Assembly: GCF_050510895.1 (NCBI RefSeq)
Contig: NZ_JBNINT010000001.1
Span: forward strand, 4,355,572 to 4,419,571
DNA: 64,000 bases
Source of the DNA: Pannonibacter phragmitetus_B
GTDB lineage: Bacteria > Pseudomonadota > Alphaproteobacteria > Rhizobiales > Stappiaceae
Direction of reading: 5' to 3'
The number at the start of each line of letters is the position of its first letter. The stretch's first letter is position 1. Positions 45,546 to 55,099 of the stretch are shown piece after piece. The translations under genes were made by a program, and so were the position numbers. The notes below the pieces were generated by a model that was not told the origin of the DNA, made no database searches, and saw only the letters and a program-made list of their open reading frames with translations.

Positions 45546-46343
45546 ATGCTTCAGGAACCGGATGCAGGCCTTGACCGGATTGACTGGCGCAGCCGCTCCC
45601 TGGGCGGATTGCGCCGGATCTGGCGCACAGGGCTGGATTTCCTGCTGCCACCGCGCTGTCTGACCTGCGATGCCCCGGCAGCAGAGCCCGATGCGGTTTG
45701 CCCCTCCTGCTGGAGCCAGATGCCCTTCATCGAGGCGCCATGGTGTGCCCGCTATGGCACGCCGCTCTCGTTTGATCTCGGGCCTGAGGGGCTGAGCGCC
45801 CGTGCCATCGCCTCGCCGCCCCTCTTCAACCGGGCCCGTGCAGCCACGCTCTATGGTGGCCCGGCGCGTGATCTGGTGCTGGCGCTGAAATTCGGCGGGC
45901 GGCGCGAGGTGGCGGCGCCCATGGGGCGGCTGATGGCGGCGGCCGGACGGGAACTCTTTCAGACTGATACCCTCCTTTTGCCTGTGCCTCTGCACCGCAC
46001 GCGCCTGTGGCAGCGCCGGTTCAATCAGGCCGCTCTGCTGGGGCAGGAGGTGGCGCGCATCAAGGGCGTAGCCTTCGAGCCGCTGATGCTGGAGCGGCGC
46101 CGCCGCACCCGTCAGCAAGTGGGGCTGCATGCGGACGAGCGCAGCCGCAATGTGCGCGGTGCCTTTGCCCTGCTGCCTGATGCGGCGGCGAAGGTCAGCG
46201 GCCGTCCGGTGCTGCTGGTGGATGATGTGCTGACGACAGGCTCCACGATGGAAGCCTGCACAAGGGTGCTTTTGCGGGCAGGCGCGCGGCAGGTGGATGT
46301 GCTCACCTTTGCCATCGCCGATCCCTCATTCACCGCAGAGTGA
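45546..46343 (+). CDS. comF: ComF family phosphoribosyltransferase-like protein
   Basis: ComF proteins support uptake of single-stranded DNA in competent bacteria, but they are widespread in non-competent ones with unknown role. The 265-residue protein has an N-terminal zinc finger (CLTC ... CPSC, residues 38-57) and a C-terminal PRT domain with the PRPP motif VLLVDDVLTTGST. Other parts such as RRRTRQQVGLHADERSRNVRGAF are diagnostic of ComF. grxC follows 103 bases downstream. No other competence gene is seen. Confidence 0.9.
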   Translation: MLQEPDAGLDRIDWRSRSLGGLRRIWRTGLDFLLPPRCLTCDAPAAEPDAVCPSCWSQMPFIEAPWCARYGTPLSFDLGPEGLSARAIASPPLFNRARAATLYGGPARDLVLALKFGGRREVAAPMGRLMAAAGRELFQTDTLLLPVPLHRTRLWQRRFNQAALLGQEVARIKGVAFEPLMLERRRRTRQQVGLHADERSRNVRGAFALLPDAAAKVSGRPVLLVDDVLTTGSTMEACTRVLLRAGARQVDVLTFAIADPSFTAE

Positions 46344-46446
46344 GCAGCCTGCCGCGATGACCGGCCATTTTCGGGGCTTGTCCGGCGCAAGTTCCGGCAG
46401 ATATAAGCCGGTGAGGGGCGGTGACCTGCCCATAAGGAGTTGAAAC

Positions 46447-46704
46447 GTGGTTGAAGTCATCATCTACACCCGGCAGATGTGCGGCTACTGTTCTGCGGCC
46501 AAGCGCCTTCTGGACAGCAAGGGCGTTGCCTATACCGAGCATGATGCCACCTTTGATCCGGCACTGCGGTCCGAAATGATGGCCAAGGCCAATGGCCGCA
46601 GCACCTTCCCGCAGATCTTCATCGGCGGGGTGCATGTGGGCGGCTGTGACGACCTGCATGATCTGGACCGGGCGGGCAAGCTCGATCCCATGCTCGCCGC
46701 CTGA
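46447..46704 (+). CDS. grxC: Glutaredoxin 3 (GrxC)
   Basis: This is a small cytosolic thiol-disulphide oxidoreductase that reduces disulphides with glutathione. It has the active-site Cys12-Gly-Tyr-Cys15, the glutathione-binding STFPQIFIGG and the conserved VGGCDDLHDLDRAGKLD. Length is 85 residues. Translation begins at a GTG at 46447 preceded by AGGAG seven bases away. It is followed closely by the nitrilase and DUF1178 genes, probably one operon. Confidence 0.95.
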   Translation: MVEVIIYTRQMCGYCSAAKRLLDSKGVAYTEHDATFDPALRSEMMAKANGRSTFPQIFIGGVHVGGCDDLHDLDRAGKLDPMLAA

Positions 46705-46719
46705 CCCGGAGTTTGTGAA

Positions 46720-47568
46720 ATGGCCATCTTCACCGCCGCTTGTGTTCAGCTTCGCTCCAGCCGTGATGTTGCTGCCAATGATGCAGCTGCCGAGGCGCTG
46801 ATCCGCGAGGCGGCTGCGGCGGGCGCGCATTATGTGCAGACGCCGGAGATGACCAATCTGCTGGAGCGCAGCCGTGAGGACCTGATGGCCAAGATCCGGG
46901 TGGAGGCGGAGGATCCGTCACTTGCTCGGTTCCGGGCGCTGGCCGCCGAACTTGGCATCTGGCTGCATATCGGCTCGCTCGCCATTCTGCTGGAGCCGGG
47001 CAAGGCGGCGAACCGTGGCTTTCTCATCGGCCCCGACGGCAGCCTGAAGGCGCGGTACGACAAGATCCATATGTTCGACGTGGACCTGCCCAACGGCGAA
47101 AGCTGGCGGGAGTCTGCGACCTACCGGCCCGGCTGCGAAAGCCTTGTCGCAGATCTGCCCTTTGCACGCCTGGGCATGGCCGTGTGCTATGACGTGCGCT
47201 TTCCGGCGCTGTTCCGGGCACAGGCCCGTGCCGGTGCCGAAGTGCTGACCATGCCGGCGGCCTTTACCCGCCAGACCGGCGAGGCGCATTGGCATGTGCT
47301 GCAGCGGGCGCGGGCGATCGAGAATGGCGCCTTCGTTATCTCCAGCGCCCAGGGCGGCAAGCACGAGGATGGCCGCGAGACCTATGGCCACAGCCTGATC
47401 ATCAACCCATGGGGTGCGGTGATCGCGGAACTTGACCATGATGAACCGGGCTTCGTGACGGCCCGTATCGACACCGACGAAACGCTGAAGGCGCGTCAGC
47501 GCATTCCTGCAATTGCAAATGAGCGGGATTTCACCCTGACGCAGACCGGCAAGGAGATTGAGGCGTGA
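46720..47568 (+). CDS. Carbon-nitrogen hydrolase (Nit1/deaminated glutathione amidase-like)
   Basis: This is an amidase of the nitrilase superfamily with the catalytic triad Glu43 (TPEM), Lys115 (DKIHMFDV) and Cys156 (VCYDVRFP). The KIHMFDVDLP and GEAHWHVLQRARAIENGAFVI segments match Nit1-type enzymes that hydrolyse deaminated glutathione, a metabolite-repair reaction. The adjacent glutaredoxin gene agrees with a glutathione context. Length is 282 residues. The stop overlaps the GTG of the DUF1178 gene by four bases. Confidence 0.9.
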   Translation: MAIFTAACVQLRSSRDVAANDAAAEALIREAAAAGAHYVQTPEMTNLLERSREDLMAKIRVEAEDPSLARFRALAAELGIWLHIGSLAILLEPGKAANRGFLIGPDGSLKARYDKIHMFDVDLPNGESWRESATYRPGCESLVADLPFARLGMAVCYDVRFPALFRAQARAGAEVLTMPAAFTRQTGEAHWHVLQRARAIENGAFVISSAQGGKHEDGRETYGHSLIINPWGAVIAELDHDEPGFVTARIDTDETLKARQRIPAIANERDFTLTQTGKEIEA

Positions 47569-48071
47569 TCCGTTACACGCTCCGCTGCGACAATGCCCAT
47601 GAGTTCGAGGGCTGGTTCCGTAACTCCGGAGATTTCGAGCGCCAGATGGCGCAAGGCTTGATGAGCTGCCCGGCCTGCGGGTCTGATGACGTCACCAAGG
47701 CTCTGATGGCGCCTGCCGTCAGCACGTCTGAGCGGCGGGAGAGCTTGGTTCCGGCCGGCGGCGGAGCTGAAGCTGCCGCTCCCGTTGAAGCGCCTGCGGC
47801 GGCTGCCGGGGCTGGGGCAACATCGGCCATGATCGCCTCTGACTCGCGCCACGCCGAGCTTTTGCAGAAGATCCGGGAACTGCGCCAGCAGATCGTCTCC
47901 AATGCCGATTATGTGGGCCAGTCCTTTGCCGATGAGGCGCGCAAGATGCACTATGGCGAGACGGATCATCGCAGCATCTACGGCGAGACCAGCCCGGATG
48001 ATGCGCAGGCCCTGCTGGAAGAGGGCATCAGCATTTTGCCGCTGCCGGTGCTGCCGGAAGACCGCAACTGA
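47565..48071 (+). CDS. DUF1178 family protein
   Basis: This 168-residue protein is of unknown function and common beside nitrilase genes in alphaproteobacteria. It starts at a GTG overlapping the previous stop. The N-terminal half has a possible metal site (RCDNAHEFEGWF and CPACGSDDVTKALMAPAVS), and the C-terminal half has NADYVGQSFADEARKMHYGETDHRSIYGE, the hallmark of the family. A Pro/Ala linker joins them. Function is unassigned; co-translation suggests a link with the amidase. Confidence 0.88.
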   Translation: MIRYTLRCDNAHEFEGWFRNSGDFERQMAQGLMSCPACGSDDVTKALMAPAVSTSERRESLVPAGGGAEAAAPVEAPAAAAGAGATSAMIASDSRHAELLQKIRELRQQIVSNADYVGQSFADEARKMHYGETDHRSIYGETSPDDAQALLEEGISILPLPVLPEDRN

Positions 48072-48117
48072 TCGCCGGGCCAGCCTGAACTGGCGGCCCG
48101 GCTTGCTAGGCGTCCGG

Positions 48118-48675
48118 TCAGGCGTTGGCAGCCGGCTTGGAGCGCGGGGCGGGCTTGCGGGGCACTGCCTCGCCAGTGCCGTTACTGTTGGCTGGTTCCA
48201 TCGCCTTTGAGGCAGCTTCCATGGTCTGCTGGGCCATGTCTTCCACCACTTCTGCTGCCGTATCGACGATGAGATCGCCGGCCTTTGAGGTTTCGGTGAG
48301 GCCGGTTTGCAGCAGTTCCAGCGTTTTCTGGGCCTGGGCTTCATAGTCGTGCCACATGTCACGGAAGAAGCCCTGCAGGGTCTTGGCGGTTTCTGCCGGT
48401 TCCTTGCAGGCCACGAGCGAGCGGAAGCAGGCGAGATCAGCCTTGAGCCGCTGGCTCACGAAGTCCATGTGGCCTGTAAAAGCCTTCTCGCTGCCTTCCA
48501 GCATCTGGCGGCTGGCGGTCTCGAGGGCGCTGAGCGTGTGCTCACCCAGCTTGTCAGAGCGTTCGGCCCAGGACCAGTTGTCGGCCCATTTGCTGGATGC
48601 AACATTCATCCATGGCGCGGTGAGTCCCATGGCGCCATGTACTTCGGTGTCATGTTCGATCCGGTTCTTTGTCAT
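48118..48675 (-). CDS. Phasin family protein
   Basis: Phasins coat polyhydroxyalkanoate granules. The 185-residue protein has a phasin-like amphipathic helical core (KLGEHTLSALETASRQMLEGSEKAFTGHMDFVSQRLKADLACFRSLVACKEPAE) and a Pro/Ala/Lys-rich tail. GGGAGG five bases before the ATG at 48675 fixes the start. No PHA synthase gene is nearby. The ethylmalonyl-CoA enzyme elsewhere in the window fits a PHA-storing organism, although that link is inference. Confidence 0.85.
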   Translation of the reverse strand: MTKNRIEHDTEVHGAMGLTAPWMNVASSKWADNWSWAERSDKLGEHTLSALETASRQMLEGSEKAFTGHMDFVSQRLKADLACFRSLVACKEPAETAKTLQGFFRDMWHDYEAQAQKTLELLQTGLTETSKAGDLIVDTAAEVVEDMAQQTMEAASKAMEPANSNGTGEAVPRKPAPRSKPAANA

Positions 48676-48955
48676 GTCGACCTCCCACAGATGTCGATTG
48701 CGCGTCTTCAGAAGGAGAGACGCCTGCCTAGCCGCTGCTTGCGGTCTGTCAGGCCGTGGCCTGCATGCTGCTGGCAATTACCGCGGGTAAGGCCTCAGCA
48801 TGCACACGTGCCGTTAGGTTAGCAAGAGAATGTGACAATCATTTTGATCTGCATCAGGAGAGGGCGCCCGGTCTGCGGCAGGATTGCGGCATTGGCGCTC
48901 AAATCCTGCGGCAGTGTGACGCGGAGCCCTGTCGAGGGGAAAGTCCGGGTAAGTC

Positions 48956-49648
48956 TCAGACGCGCATCCAGGCCTGGAGTTCCGCGGTAACGGCGGCAGG
49001 CGCCTCCAAGGTGGACAGGTGGCCAGCCCCGGCGATCAGACTGAGGCGGCTGCCTGGGATGGACTCATGAATTTCGCGGGCAACGGCCGGCGGTGTCAGT
49101 GTGTCGCCTTCCCCAGCGAGCACCAGTGTGGGACAGGCGATCTGGCCGAGGAACGGGCGGGAGTCGATCCGGGCCATGATGGCGGTCTGCTGGCGCACGA
49201 AGGCCTCGGCGCCAGTGTCTTCGGCCATTTCAACCACCACGGCCTTGAGGGTTTCGTCCTCTGCCCGCGAAGTATCCACCAGTCCGGGATAAAGCAGATG
49301 CGGCACCTTGGAGAATTTGCCCGACTGCGCCATCTGCATCAGCACGCGGCGGCGCTCGCCCTGCTCGGGCAGGTCTGGCCGGGCGCTGGTGTCCAGCAGG
49401 GCGAGCCGCGTCACCCGCTCTGGCGCCCTGCGCATGATTTCCATGGCAATGTAGCCGCCCATGGACAGGCCGGCGAGGGCAAAACGCTCCGGTGCGGCAG
49501 CGAGAATGCCCTCTGCTATGCCGCCAATGCTGTCCGCCTCCCGGTGATTGCCGATAAGGATCGGCCGGTCCGAGAAAGCGGCGATCTGTGCGGCAAAGAG
49601 CAGCTCCGTGCAGAGCAGGCCCGGAATGAAGACAACGGCCTCGGTCAT
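48956..49648 (-). CDS. Alpha/beta hydrolase
   Basis: This is a 230-residue hydrolase with nucleophile Ser62 in AGLSMGGYIAMEI, the acid in AGEGDTLTPP and the base His in GAGHLSTLEAP. The compact form without a lid resembles esterase or haloperoxidase-like hydrolases. Substrate is unknown. It is not closely related to the other hydrolase in the window. It is monocistronic, facing away from the LysE gene region. Confidence 0.85.
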   Translation of the reverse strand: MTEAVVFIPGLLCTELLFAAQIAAFSDRPILIGNHREADSIGGIAEGILAAAPERFALAGLSMGGYIAMEIMRRAPERVTRLALLDTSARPDLPEQGERRRVLMQMAQSGKFSKVPHLLYPGLVDTSRAEDETLKAVVVEMAEDTGAEAFVRQQTAIMARIDSRPFLGQIACPTLVLAGEGDTLTPPAVAREIHESIPGSRLSLIAGAGHLSTLEAPAAVTAELQAWMRV

Positions 49649-49738
49649 GCGTGCGTATCCCTGTTTTCCTGAAACGTAAGGTTATCTCGTGCCGGAAAAC
49701 ATCCTGCTTGGGAAGACTGTTTCGGAAACAGGCAGGCG

Positions 49739-50364
49739 TCAGTGGATCAGCTGGCTGATGTCCTGTGTGGCATCGACCATGACCGGATAGAGCGATGCCA
49801 GAAGCAAAAGGGCCATGGCGATGTTGAAGGCCTGCAGCCGTGCCGGGCTGGCCAGGAAGCCGCGCAACAACCTGCCTGCGGCCCCCAGGAGAAGCAGCAG
49901 GGAGCGCCGGTAAGGCCGTAAAGCAGGGTGATGATCAGCACGTTGGTGAAGAAGCCGTCTGCGGGCGTATAGGCGGCTATGGCGCCTATGGCCATGATCC
50001 AGGCCTTCGGGTTGATCCACTGGAAGGCGGCCGCCTGCAGAAATGTGAAAGGCTTCGGCTTTGCACCCGCGCTCTGTGGTGCGCCGGAGCGGGCGATTTT
50101 CCAGGCGAGCCAGGCCATGTAAAGCGCACCGGCATATTTCAGCACATCATGGAGGGCTGGCCACAGCTCGAAGAGTGCTCCGATCCCCAGCCCGCAGGAC
50201 AGAACCAGAATCGAGAAGCCGATGGTGATGCCCAGCATATGCGGCAGCGAGGCCTTGATTCCGAAGTTCACCCCCGAAGCCAGAAGCATGGTGTTGTTCG
50301 GCCCCGGCGTGATGGAGGAGACGAAGGCGTAGAGAACGAAGGCGGCGATCAGGTCGGGCGTCAT
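49739..50364 (-). CDS. LysE/RhtB family amino-acid exporter (frameshifted near C-terminus)
   Basis: This is an inner-membrane exporter with about six hydrophobic segments. The opening FVSSITPGPNNTMLLASGVNFGIKASLPHMLGI is the family signature, and FQWINPKAWIMAIGAIAAY is the second conserved block. Beyond LLYGLTGAP the frame yields an arginine- and cysteine-rich tail ending at 49747. One lost base near 49900-49905 would restore LLLLLGAAGRLLRGFLASPARLQAFNIAMALLLLASLYPVM and a stop at 49739, giving about 208 residues, the normal size. Substrate is not predictable. Confidence 0.85.
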
Positions 50365-50428
50365 GACAGGCTGTGCTCAGGGAAGTGGCTGACAGGCCTG
50401 CACAATAGAGAGGTGACGCTTTCGGTAG

Positions 50429-50462
50429 AAACGGAATAGCGTCACGTGACACTATTCCGTTT
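50429..50462 (-). terminator. 34-nt near-perfect palindrome after ubiG (terminator or operator)
   Basis: Eleven-base arms (50429-50439 with 50452-50462) flank an inner perfect palindrome GTCACGTGAC at 50441-50450, with only one mismatched pair between them. It follows ubiG and precedes the LysE gene. On the minus strand a short T-run follows, as in a terminator, but the symmetric core could also bind a regulator. Confidence 0.6.
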
Positions 50463-50497
50463 TCTGTTCTGTCTGTCTCCCCGCTCGGGCAATCGCG

Positions 50498-51259
50498 TCA
50501 GCGGCTGGCGAGCAGCATGTAGTTCACGTCCATGTCGCGCGAGCGGTTCCAGCGGTCGGTGAGCGGATTGAAGGTAACGCCGCTGCGGTCGATTATCGTG
50601 AGGCCCGCTGCCGTCACAGGACGCTCGATTTCCTCCGGACGCACCAGCTTTTCAAACGTGTGTGTGCCCTTCGGCAGCCAGCGCAGCACATATTCGGCGC
50701 CGACAATGGCCAGCGCATAGGCCTTGAGAGTACGGTTGATGGTGGCCACGAACATCAGCCCGCCGGGCCGGACCATGCGTGACACTTCGGTCAGGAACAG
50801 CGGCACATCGGCTACGTGCTCCACCACTTCCATGTTCAGCACCACGTCAAAGGTTTCGCCCGCTGCCGCCAGTTCCTCGGCAGTTGAGGCGCGGTAGTCG
50901 ATGGTAAGGCCGGATTGGGCCGCATGGAGCTTTGCAATCTCGATGTTGACCGTCGAGGGGTCGGCGCCCACCACTTCGGCGCCAAGGCGGGCCATGGGCT
51001 CGCTCAGCAGGCCGCCGCCGCAGCCGATGTCGAGAAAGCGCAGACCCTTGAAGGCATCGCTGGCCTTGGGGTCGCGGCCAAAGCGGTTGCAGACCTGCTC
51101 CTTGATGTAGGCAAGGCGTACCGGATTGAATTTGTGCAGCGGTTTGAACTTGCCGGCAGGGTCCCACCATTCGGCTGCCATTGCGGAGAAGCGCGCCACT
51201 TCCCGTTCGTCGACGGTGCTTCCGGCTGCGGCCTGGTCCTTCATGGTTTCGGTGCTCAT
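50498..51259 (-). CDS. ubiG: Ubiquinone biosynthesis O-methyltransferase UbiG
   Basis: UbiG carries out both O-methylations in ubiquinone biosynthesis. The 253-residue protein has the SAM-binding LDIGCGGGLLSEPMARLGAEVVGAD, then NMEVVEHVADVPLFL, and the late family segment GTHTFEKLVRPEEIE. The N-terminal SAMAAEWWDPAGKFKPLHKFNPVRLAYI is diagnostic. GGGAGG stands six bases before the ATG. It diverges from lysC, an arrangement common in Hyphomicrobiales. Confidence 0.96.
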   Translation of the reverse strand: MSTETMKDQAAAGSTVDEREVARFSAMAAEWWDPAGKFKPLHKFNPVRLAYIKEQVCNRFGRDPKASDAFKGLRFLDIGCGGGLLSEPMARLGAEVVGADPSTVNIEIAKLHAAQSGLTIDYRASTAEELAAAGETFDVVLNMEVVEHVADVPLFLTEVSRMVRPGGLMFVATINRTLKAYALAIVGAEYVLRWLPKGTHTFEKLVRPEEIERPVTAAGLTIIDRSGVTFNPLTDRWNRSRDMDVNYMLLASR

Positions 51260-51439
51260 GACTATCCTCCCGGATGGGGTCTTGCGCGGGGCTTGCGCTC
51301 TTGGGTGTGACCTTTCGCGTCAGGGCCGCTTTGTCAAGGCTTCCTGTTGCAGATGCGGCTTTGTGGCTGTATGGATTGCGGCCGATCCGCCGGGCGCGTT
51401 CGCGCCCATATGGCTCTCGACGGGAAGACAAAAACCACG

Positions 51440-52689
51440 ATGGCCCGACTGGTTATGAAGTTCGGCGGCACGTCCGTCGCGAATATCGAACGCATTCGCA
51501 ATGTTGCCCGCCATGTGAAACGGGAGGTTGACGCCGGCCATGAAGTTGCCGTCGTCGTGTCGGCTATGGCCGGGCAGACCAATCAGCTGGTTGCCTGGTG
51601 CCGGGAAGCCGCTCCCATGCATGACGCGCGCGAATATGACGCCGTTGTCGCCTCCGGCGAGCAGGTCACCTCGGGGCTTCTGGCCATCGTGCTGCAGGAA
51701 ATGGGCGTCAATGCCCGGTCCTGGCAGGGCTGGCAGATCCCGATCCGGACCGATGGCTCGCATGGCGCGGCCCGCATCGCCGGGATCGACGGCAGCTTCA
51801 TGGTGGAACGGCTGAAACAGGGCCAGGTGGCCGTGGTTGCCGGTTTCCAGGGTATCGCCCCGGACAACCGCATCTCCACGCTCGGCCGTGGCGGCTCGGA
51901 TACCTCGGCCGTTGCGATTGCTGCTGCCATCCAGGCGGACCGCTGCGATATCTACACGGACGTGGACGGGGTCTACACCACCGATCCGCGCATCGTGCCG
52001 AAAGCCCGCCGCCTTGACCGTGTTGCCTTCGAGGAAATGCTCGAAATGGCTTCGCTCGGTGCCAAGGTGCTGCAGGTGCGCTCGGTCGAAATGGCCATGG
52101 TGCATGGTGTGCGCACCTTCGTGCGTTCAAGCTTCGACGATCCCGATGCCCCGCAGGAGGGCAAGGACGGTCTTCCCCCGGAACTCTCATCTGCGACGAG
52201 GACGAACTCGTGGAACAGCAAGTCGTGACCGGCATCGCCTTTGCCAAGGACGAAGCCCAGATCTCCATCCGCAATGTGCCCGACAAGCCGGGTGTTGCAG
52301 GTGCCGTGTTCGGCCCGCTGGCCGACGCCAACATCAACGTGGACATGATCGTCCAGAACATCTCGCCGGACGGCAAGACTACGGACATCACCTTCACCGT
52401 GCCCGAATCAGAATACGACCGGGCGATGAAGACGCTGGAAGAAAAGCGCGCCGAACTCGGTTTTGGTGCTCTTGAAGGCGCCCGTGACGTGGTGAAAGTT
52501 TCGGTGATCGGCATCGGCATGCGCTCGCACGCAGGCGTTGCGGCCCAGTGTTTCCGCGGCCTTGCGGAGAAGGGAATCAACATCCGTGCGATCACCACCT
52601 CCGAGATCAAGATCTCTGTGCTGATCGATTCTGCCTACACGGAACTTGCGGTCCGGACTCTCCATTCGCTATACGGTTTGGACGGGTAA
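51440..52689 (+). pseudogene. lysC: Aspartate kinase LysC, frameshifted as sequenced
   Basis: Aspartokinase makes aspartyl-phosphate, the first step to lysine, threonine and methionine. The kinase domain opens with RLVMKFGGTSVA and contains RGGSDTSAVAIAAAI and DGVYTTDPRIVPKARRL. After DDPDAPQEGKDGLPP the frame is lost at the G pair 52180-52181. One added G restores LICDEDELVEQQVVTGIAFAKDEA and the two C-terminal ACT domains that bind the inhibitory amino acids. The restored length of about 416 residues is exact for the family. Because the enzyme is needed for growth, sequencing error is the best explanation. ptsP follows at 72 bases. Confidence 0.92.
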
Positions 52690-52760
52690 TAACCAGCCTG
52701 GGCCGGGCAGATGCGATAAACGTGTCTGCCTGCCCGCGCCGACAGGAACGGAGCTGACCC

Positions 52761-55028
52761 ATGCGCAGCAACCTGGCCGGTCCGCGCCTGTTGCTCCGCA
52801 GGCTTCGCGAAGTCATGGCGGAGCCGATCAACGCGCAGGAGCGGCTCGACAAGATCGTGGTCCTGATCGCGGCGAATGTGGTCGCCGAGGTCTGCTCCGT
52901 CTATATTCTGCGCGCTGACGGCGTTCTGGAGCTTTATGCCACCGAGGGCCTCAACCGCGAGGCCGTGCACCAGGCGTCGCTGCGCGTCGGGCAAGGCCTT
53001 GTCGGCCTGATCGCTGCCGAGGCGCGGCCGCTCAATCTTCCCAATGCACGGGCGCATCCTGCCTTCGCCTATCTGCCGGAGACCGGTGAAGAGGCCTATA
53101 ATTCCTTCCTGGGTGTGCCGGTCCTGCGCGCCGGGCGTACGCTTGGCGTTCTGGTGGTGCAGAACAAGTCGCACCGCACCTATTACGAGGATGAGGTCGA
53201 GGCGCTGCAGACGACCGCGATGGTTATCGCGGAAATGGTCGCTGCCGGTGAACTGGAAGCCATTGCCAAGCCCGGCACGGGCCTGGATCTCTCCCGTCCT
53301 TTCCGTTTTTCCGCAGTTGGCCTTGCCGATGGCGTGGGGTTGGGGCACGTGGTGCTGCATGAGCCGCGCGTCGTCGTCACCAATCTCATTGCCGAGGATA
53401 CCGATCACGAGACGAACCGTCTCGAGGGGGCGATCGACCGTCTGCGCCTGTCCATCGACAGCCTGCTGGCCTCCGGTGATTTTGCGCAATCGGGCGAGCA
53501 CAGGGATGTGCTCGAGGCCTATCGCATGTTCGCCTATGACCGGGGCTGGATCCGCAAGATCGAAGAGGCGATCCGCAACGGCCTGACGGCAGAAGCTGCC
53601 GTCGAGAAGGTGCAGAGCGACATGCGTGCCCGCATGCTGCGCCAGACAGACCCTTACCTGCGTGAGCGTCTGCATGATCTCGATGATCTGGCGCACCGGC
53701 TGATCCGCGAACTCATGGGCCGCCAGCACAGTGGCGGCACCGGCAGCCTGCCGCAGGATGCCATCATCGTTGCCCGCAATATGGGCGCCGCCGAACTTCT
53801 CGACTATGACCGCGACCGGATTCGCGGCGTTGTGCTGGAGGAGGGCGGTCCGACCAGCCATGTCACCATCGTGGCGCGTGCCCTCGGCATTCCGGCCGTG
53901 GGCCAGGTGCAGGATATTGTCAGCCTTGCGGATGCGGGCGATGCCATCATCGTCGATGGCGGCACGGGTGAGGTGCACCTGCGTCCGGCTTCGGATGTGC
54001 AGGATGCCTATGCGGAAAAGGTGCGTTTCCGTGCCCGCCGTCAGGCCCAGTTCCGCCGGTTGCGCAACAAGCCCTCCGTCACCAAGGACGGGGTGGAGAT
54101 TGCGCTGCAGATGAATGCAGGCCTCCTGGTGGATCTGCCGCACCTGGCTGAATCGGGGGCGGTGGGCGTTGGCCTGTTCCGCACAGAACTGCAGTTCATG
54201 GTGGCTTCGTCCTTCCCGCGCCTGTCCGATCAGCAAGCCCAGTACACACAGGTGCTGGATGCCGCCGATGGCAAGCCGGTGACCTTCCGCTCGCTGGATA
54301 TCGGCGGCGACAAGGTGCTGCCTTATCTGCGTTCCATTCAGGAAGAGAACCCGGCCATGGGCTGGCGCGCCCTGCGCCTTGGCCTCGACCGGCCGGGGCT
54401 GCTGCGCACCCAGGTACGTGCTCTGCTGCGTGCTGCTGCCGGGCGCGAACTCAAGCTCATGTTCCCGATGGTCTCGGAGGTGTCCGAATTCCACCGGGCG
54501 AAGGAACTGGTGGAGCGCGAGCTGAAACACGCCCGCCGCCATGGCCATGACGTGCCCGATTCCATCCGTCTCGGCGTGATGATCGAGGTGCCCTCGCTGC
54601 TGTTCCAGCTTGAGGAGCTGTTCCAGGTGGTGGACTTCGCCTCGATCGGCTCGAACGACCTGTTCCAGTTCTTCTGTGCCGTGGACCGTGGGAACACCCG
54701 TGTTGCCGACCGCTATGACACGCTCGGCCCCGGCTTCCTGCGGGCGCTGAAGCTGATCGTGGATGTGGCCGGACGGCACCATGTGCCTGTGACGCTCTGC
54801 GGGGAAATTGCGGGCAAACCTCTGGAAGCCATGGCACTGATCGGGATTGGCTACCGCTCGCTGTCCATGTCGCCGGCCTCGCTGGGGCCTGTGAAGGCAA
54901 TGCTGCGCAGCCTTGATGCTGGCCGCCTGTCTGCGCGCCTGCTGCCGCGCCTTGATCATGGCCATCCGGACCACGACATCCGCGCCTTCCTCCGGCGCTT
55001 TGCCGAAGAGCAGGACGTGGCGCTCTAG
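52761..55028 (+). CDS. ptsP: Phosphoenolpyruvate-protein phosphotransferase PtsP (EI-Ntr)
   Basis: This is the first enzyme of the nitrogen-type phosphotransferase chain, passing phosphate from PEP to NPr. An N-terminal GAF domain (about residues 25-165), which senses nitrogen metabolites in relatives, is followed by the phosphorylated-histidine domain with His367 in GGPTSHVTIVARALG and the PEP-binding barrel with FRTELQFM, EVPSLLFQL, SIGSNDLFQ and CGEIAGKP. The 755-residue length matches EI-Ntr. Its position after lysC is typical of Hyphomicrobiales. Confidence 0.95.
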   Translation: MRSNLAGPRLLLRRLREVMAEPINAQERLDKIVVLIAANVVAEVCSVYILRADGVLELYATEGLNREAVHQASLRVGQGLVGLIAAEARPLNLPNARAHPAFAYLPETGEEAYNSFLGVPVLRAGRTLGVLVVQNKSHRTYYEDEVEALQTTAMVIAEMVAAGELEAIAKPGTGLDLSRPFRFSAVGLADGVGLGHVVLHEPRVVVTNLIAEDTDHETNRLEGAIDRLRLSIDSLLASGDFAQSGEHRDVLEAYRMFAYDRGWIRKIEEAIRNGLTAEAAVEKVQSDMRARMLRQTDPYLRERLHDLDDLAHRLIRELMGRQHSGGTGSLPQDAIIVARNMGAAELLDYDRDRIRGVVLEEGGPTSHVTIVARALGIPAVGQVQDIVSLADAGDAIIVDGGTGEVHLRPASDVQDAYAEKVRFRARRQAQFRRLRNKPSVTKDGVEIALQMNAGLLVDLPHLAESGAVGVGLFRTELQFMVASSFPRLSDQQAQYTQVLDAADGKPVTFRSLDIGGDKVLPYLRSIQEENPAMGWRALRLGLDRPGLLRTQVRALLRAAAGRELKLMFPMVSEVSEFHRAKELVERELKHARRHGHDVPDSIRLGVMIEVPSLLFQLEELFQVVDFASIGSNDLFQFFCAVDRGNTRVADRYDTLGPGFLRALKLIVDVAGRHHVPVTLCGEIAGKPLEAMALIGIGYRSLSMSPASLGPVKAMLRSLDAGRLSARLLPRLDHGHPDHDIRAFLRRFAEEQDVAL

Positions 55029-55099
55029 CGCCGCGCCTGCCGTTCATCCCGTTTACTGCCGGGAGGCCTTTTCTCCCGTGGCCCTGGAGACATGCGCTC

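Noticed and set aside
48934..48949. GAGGGGAAAGTCCGGG, resembling a conserved RNase P RNA segment
   Set aside because: RNase P RNA needs about 350-400 bases with further conserved parts. Here an alpha/beta hydrolase gene begins seven bases later, so the match is chance.
48676..48955. PhaR-type operator upstream of the phasin gene
   Set aside because: Several CTGC and GCGG pieces are present, but none forms the expected spaced inverted pair clearly enough to claim a site.
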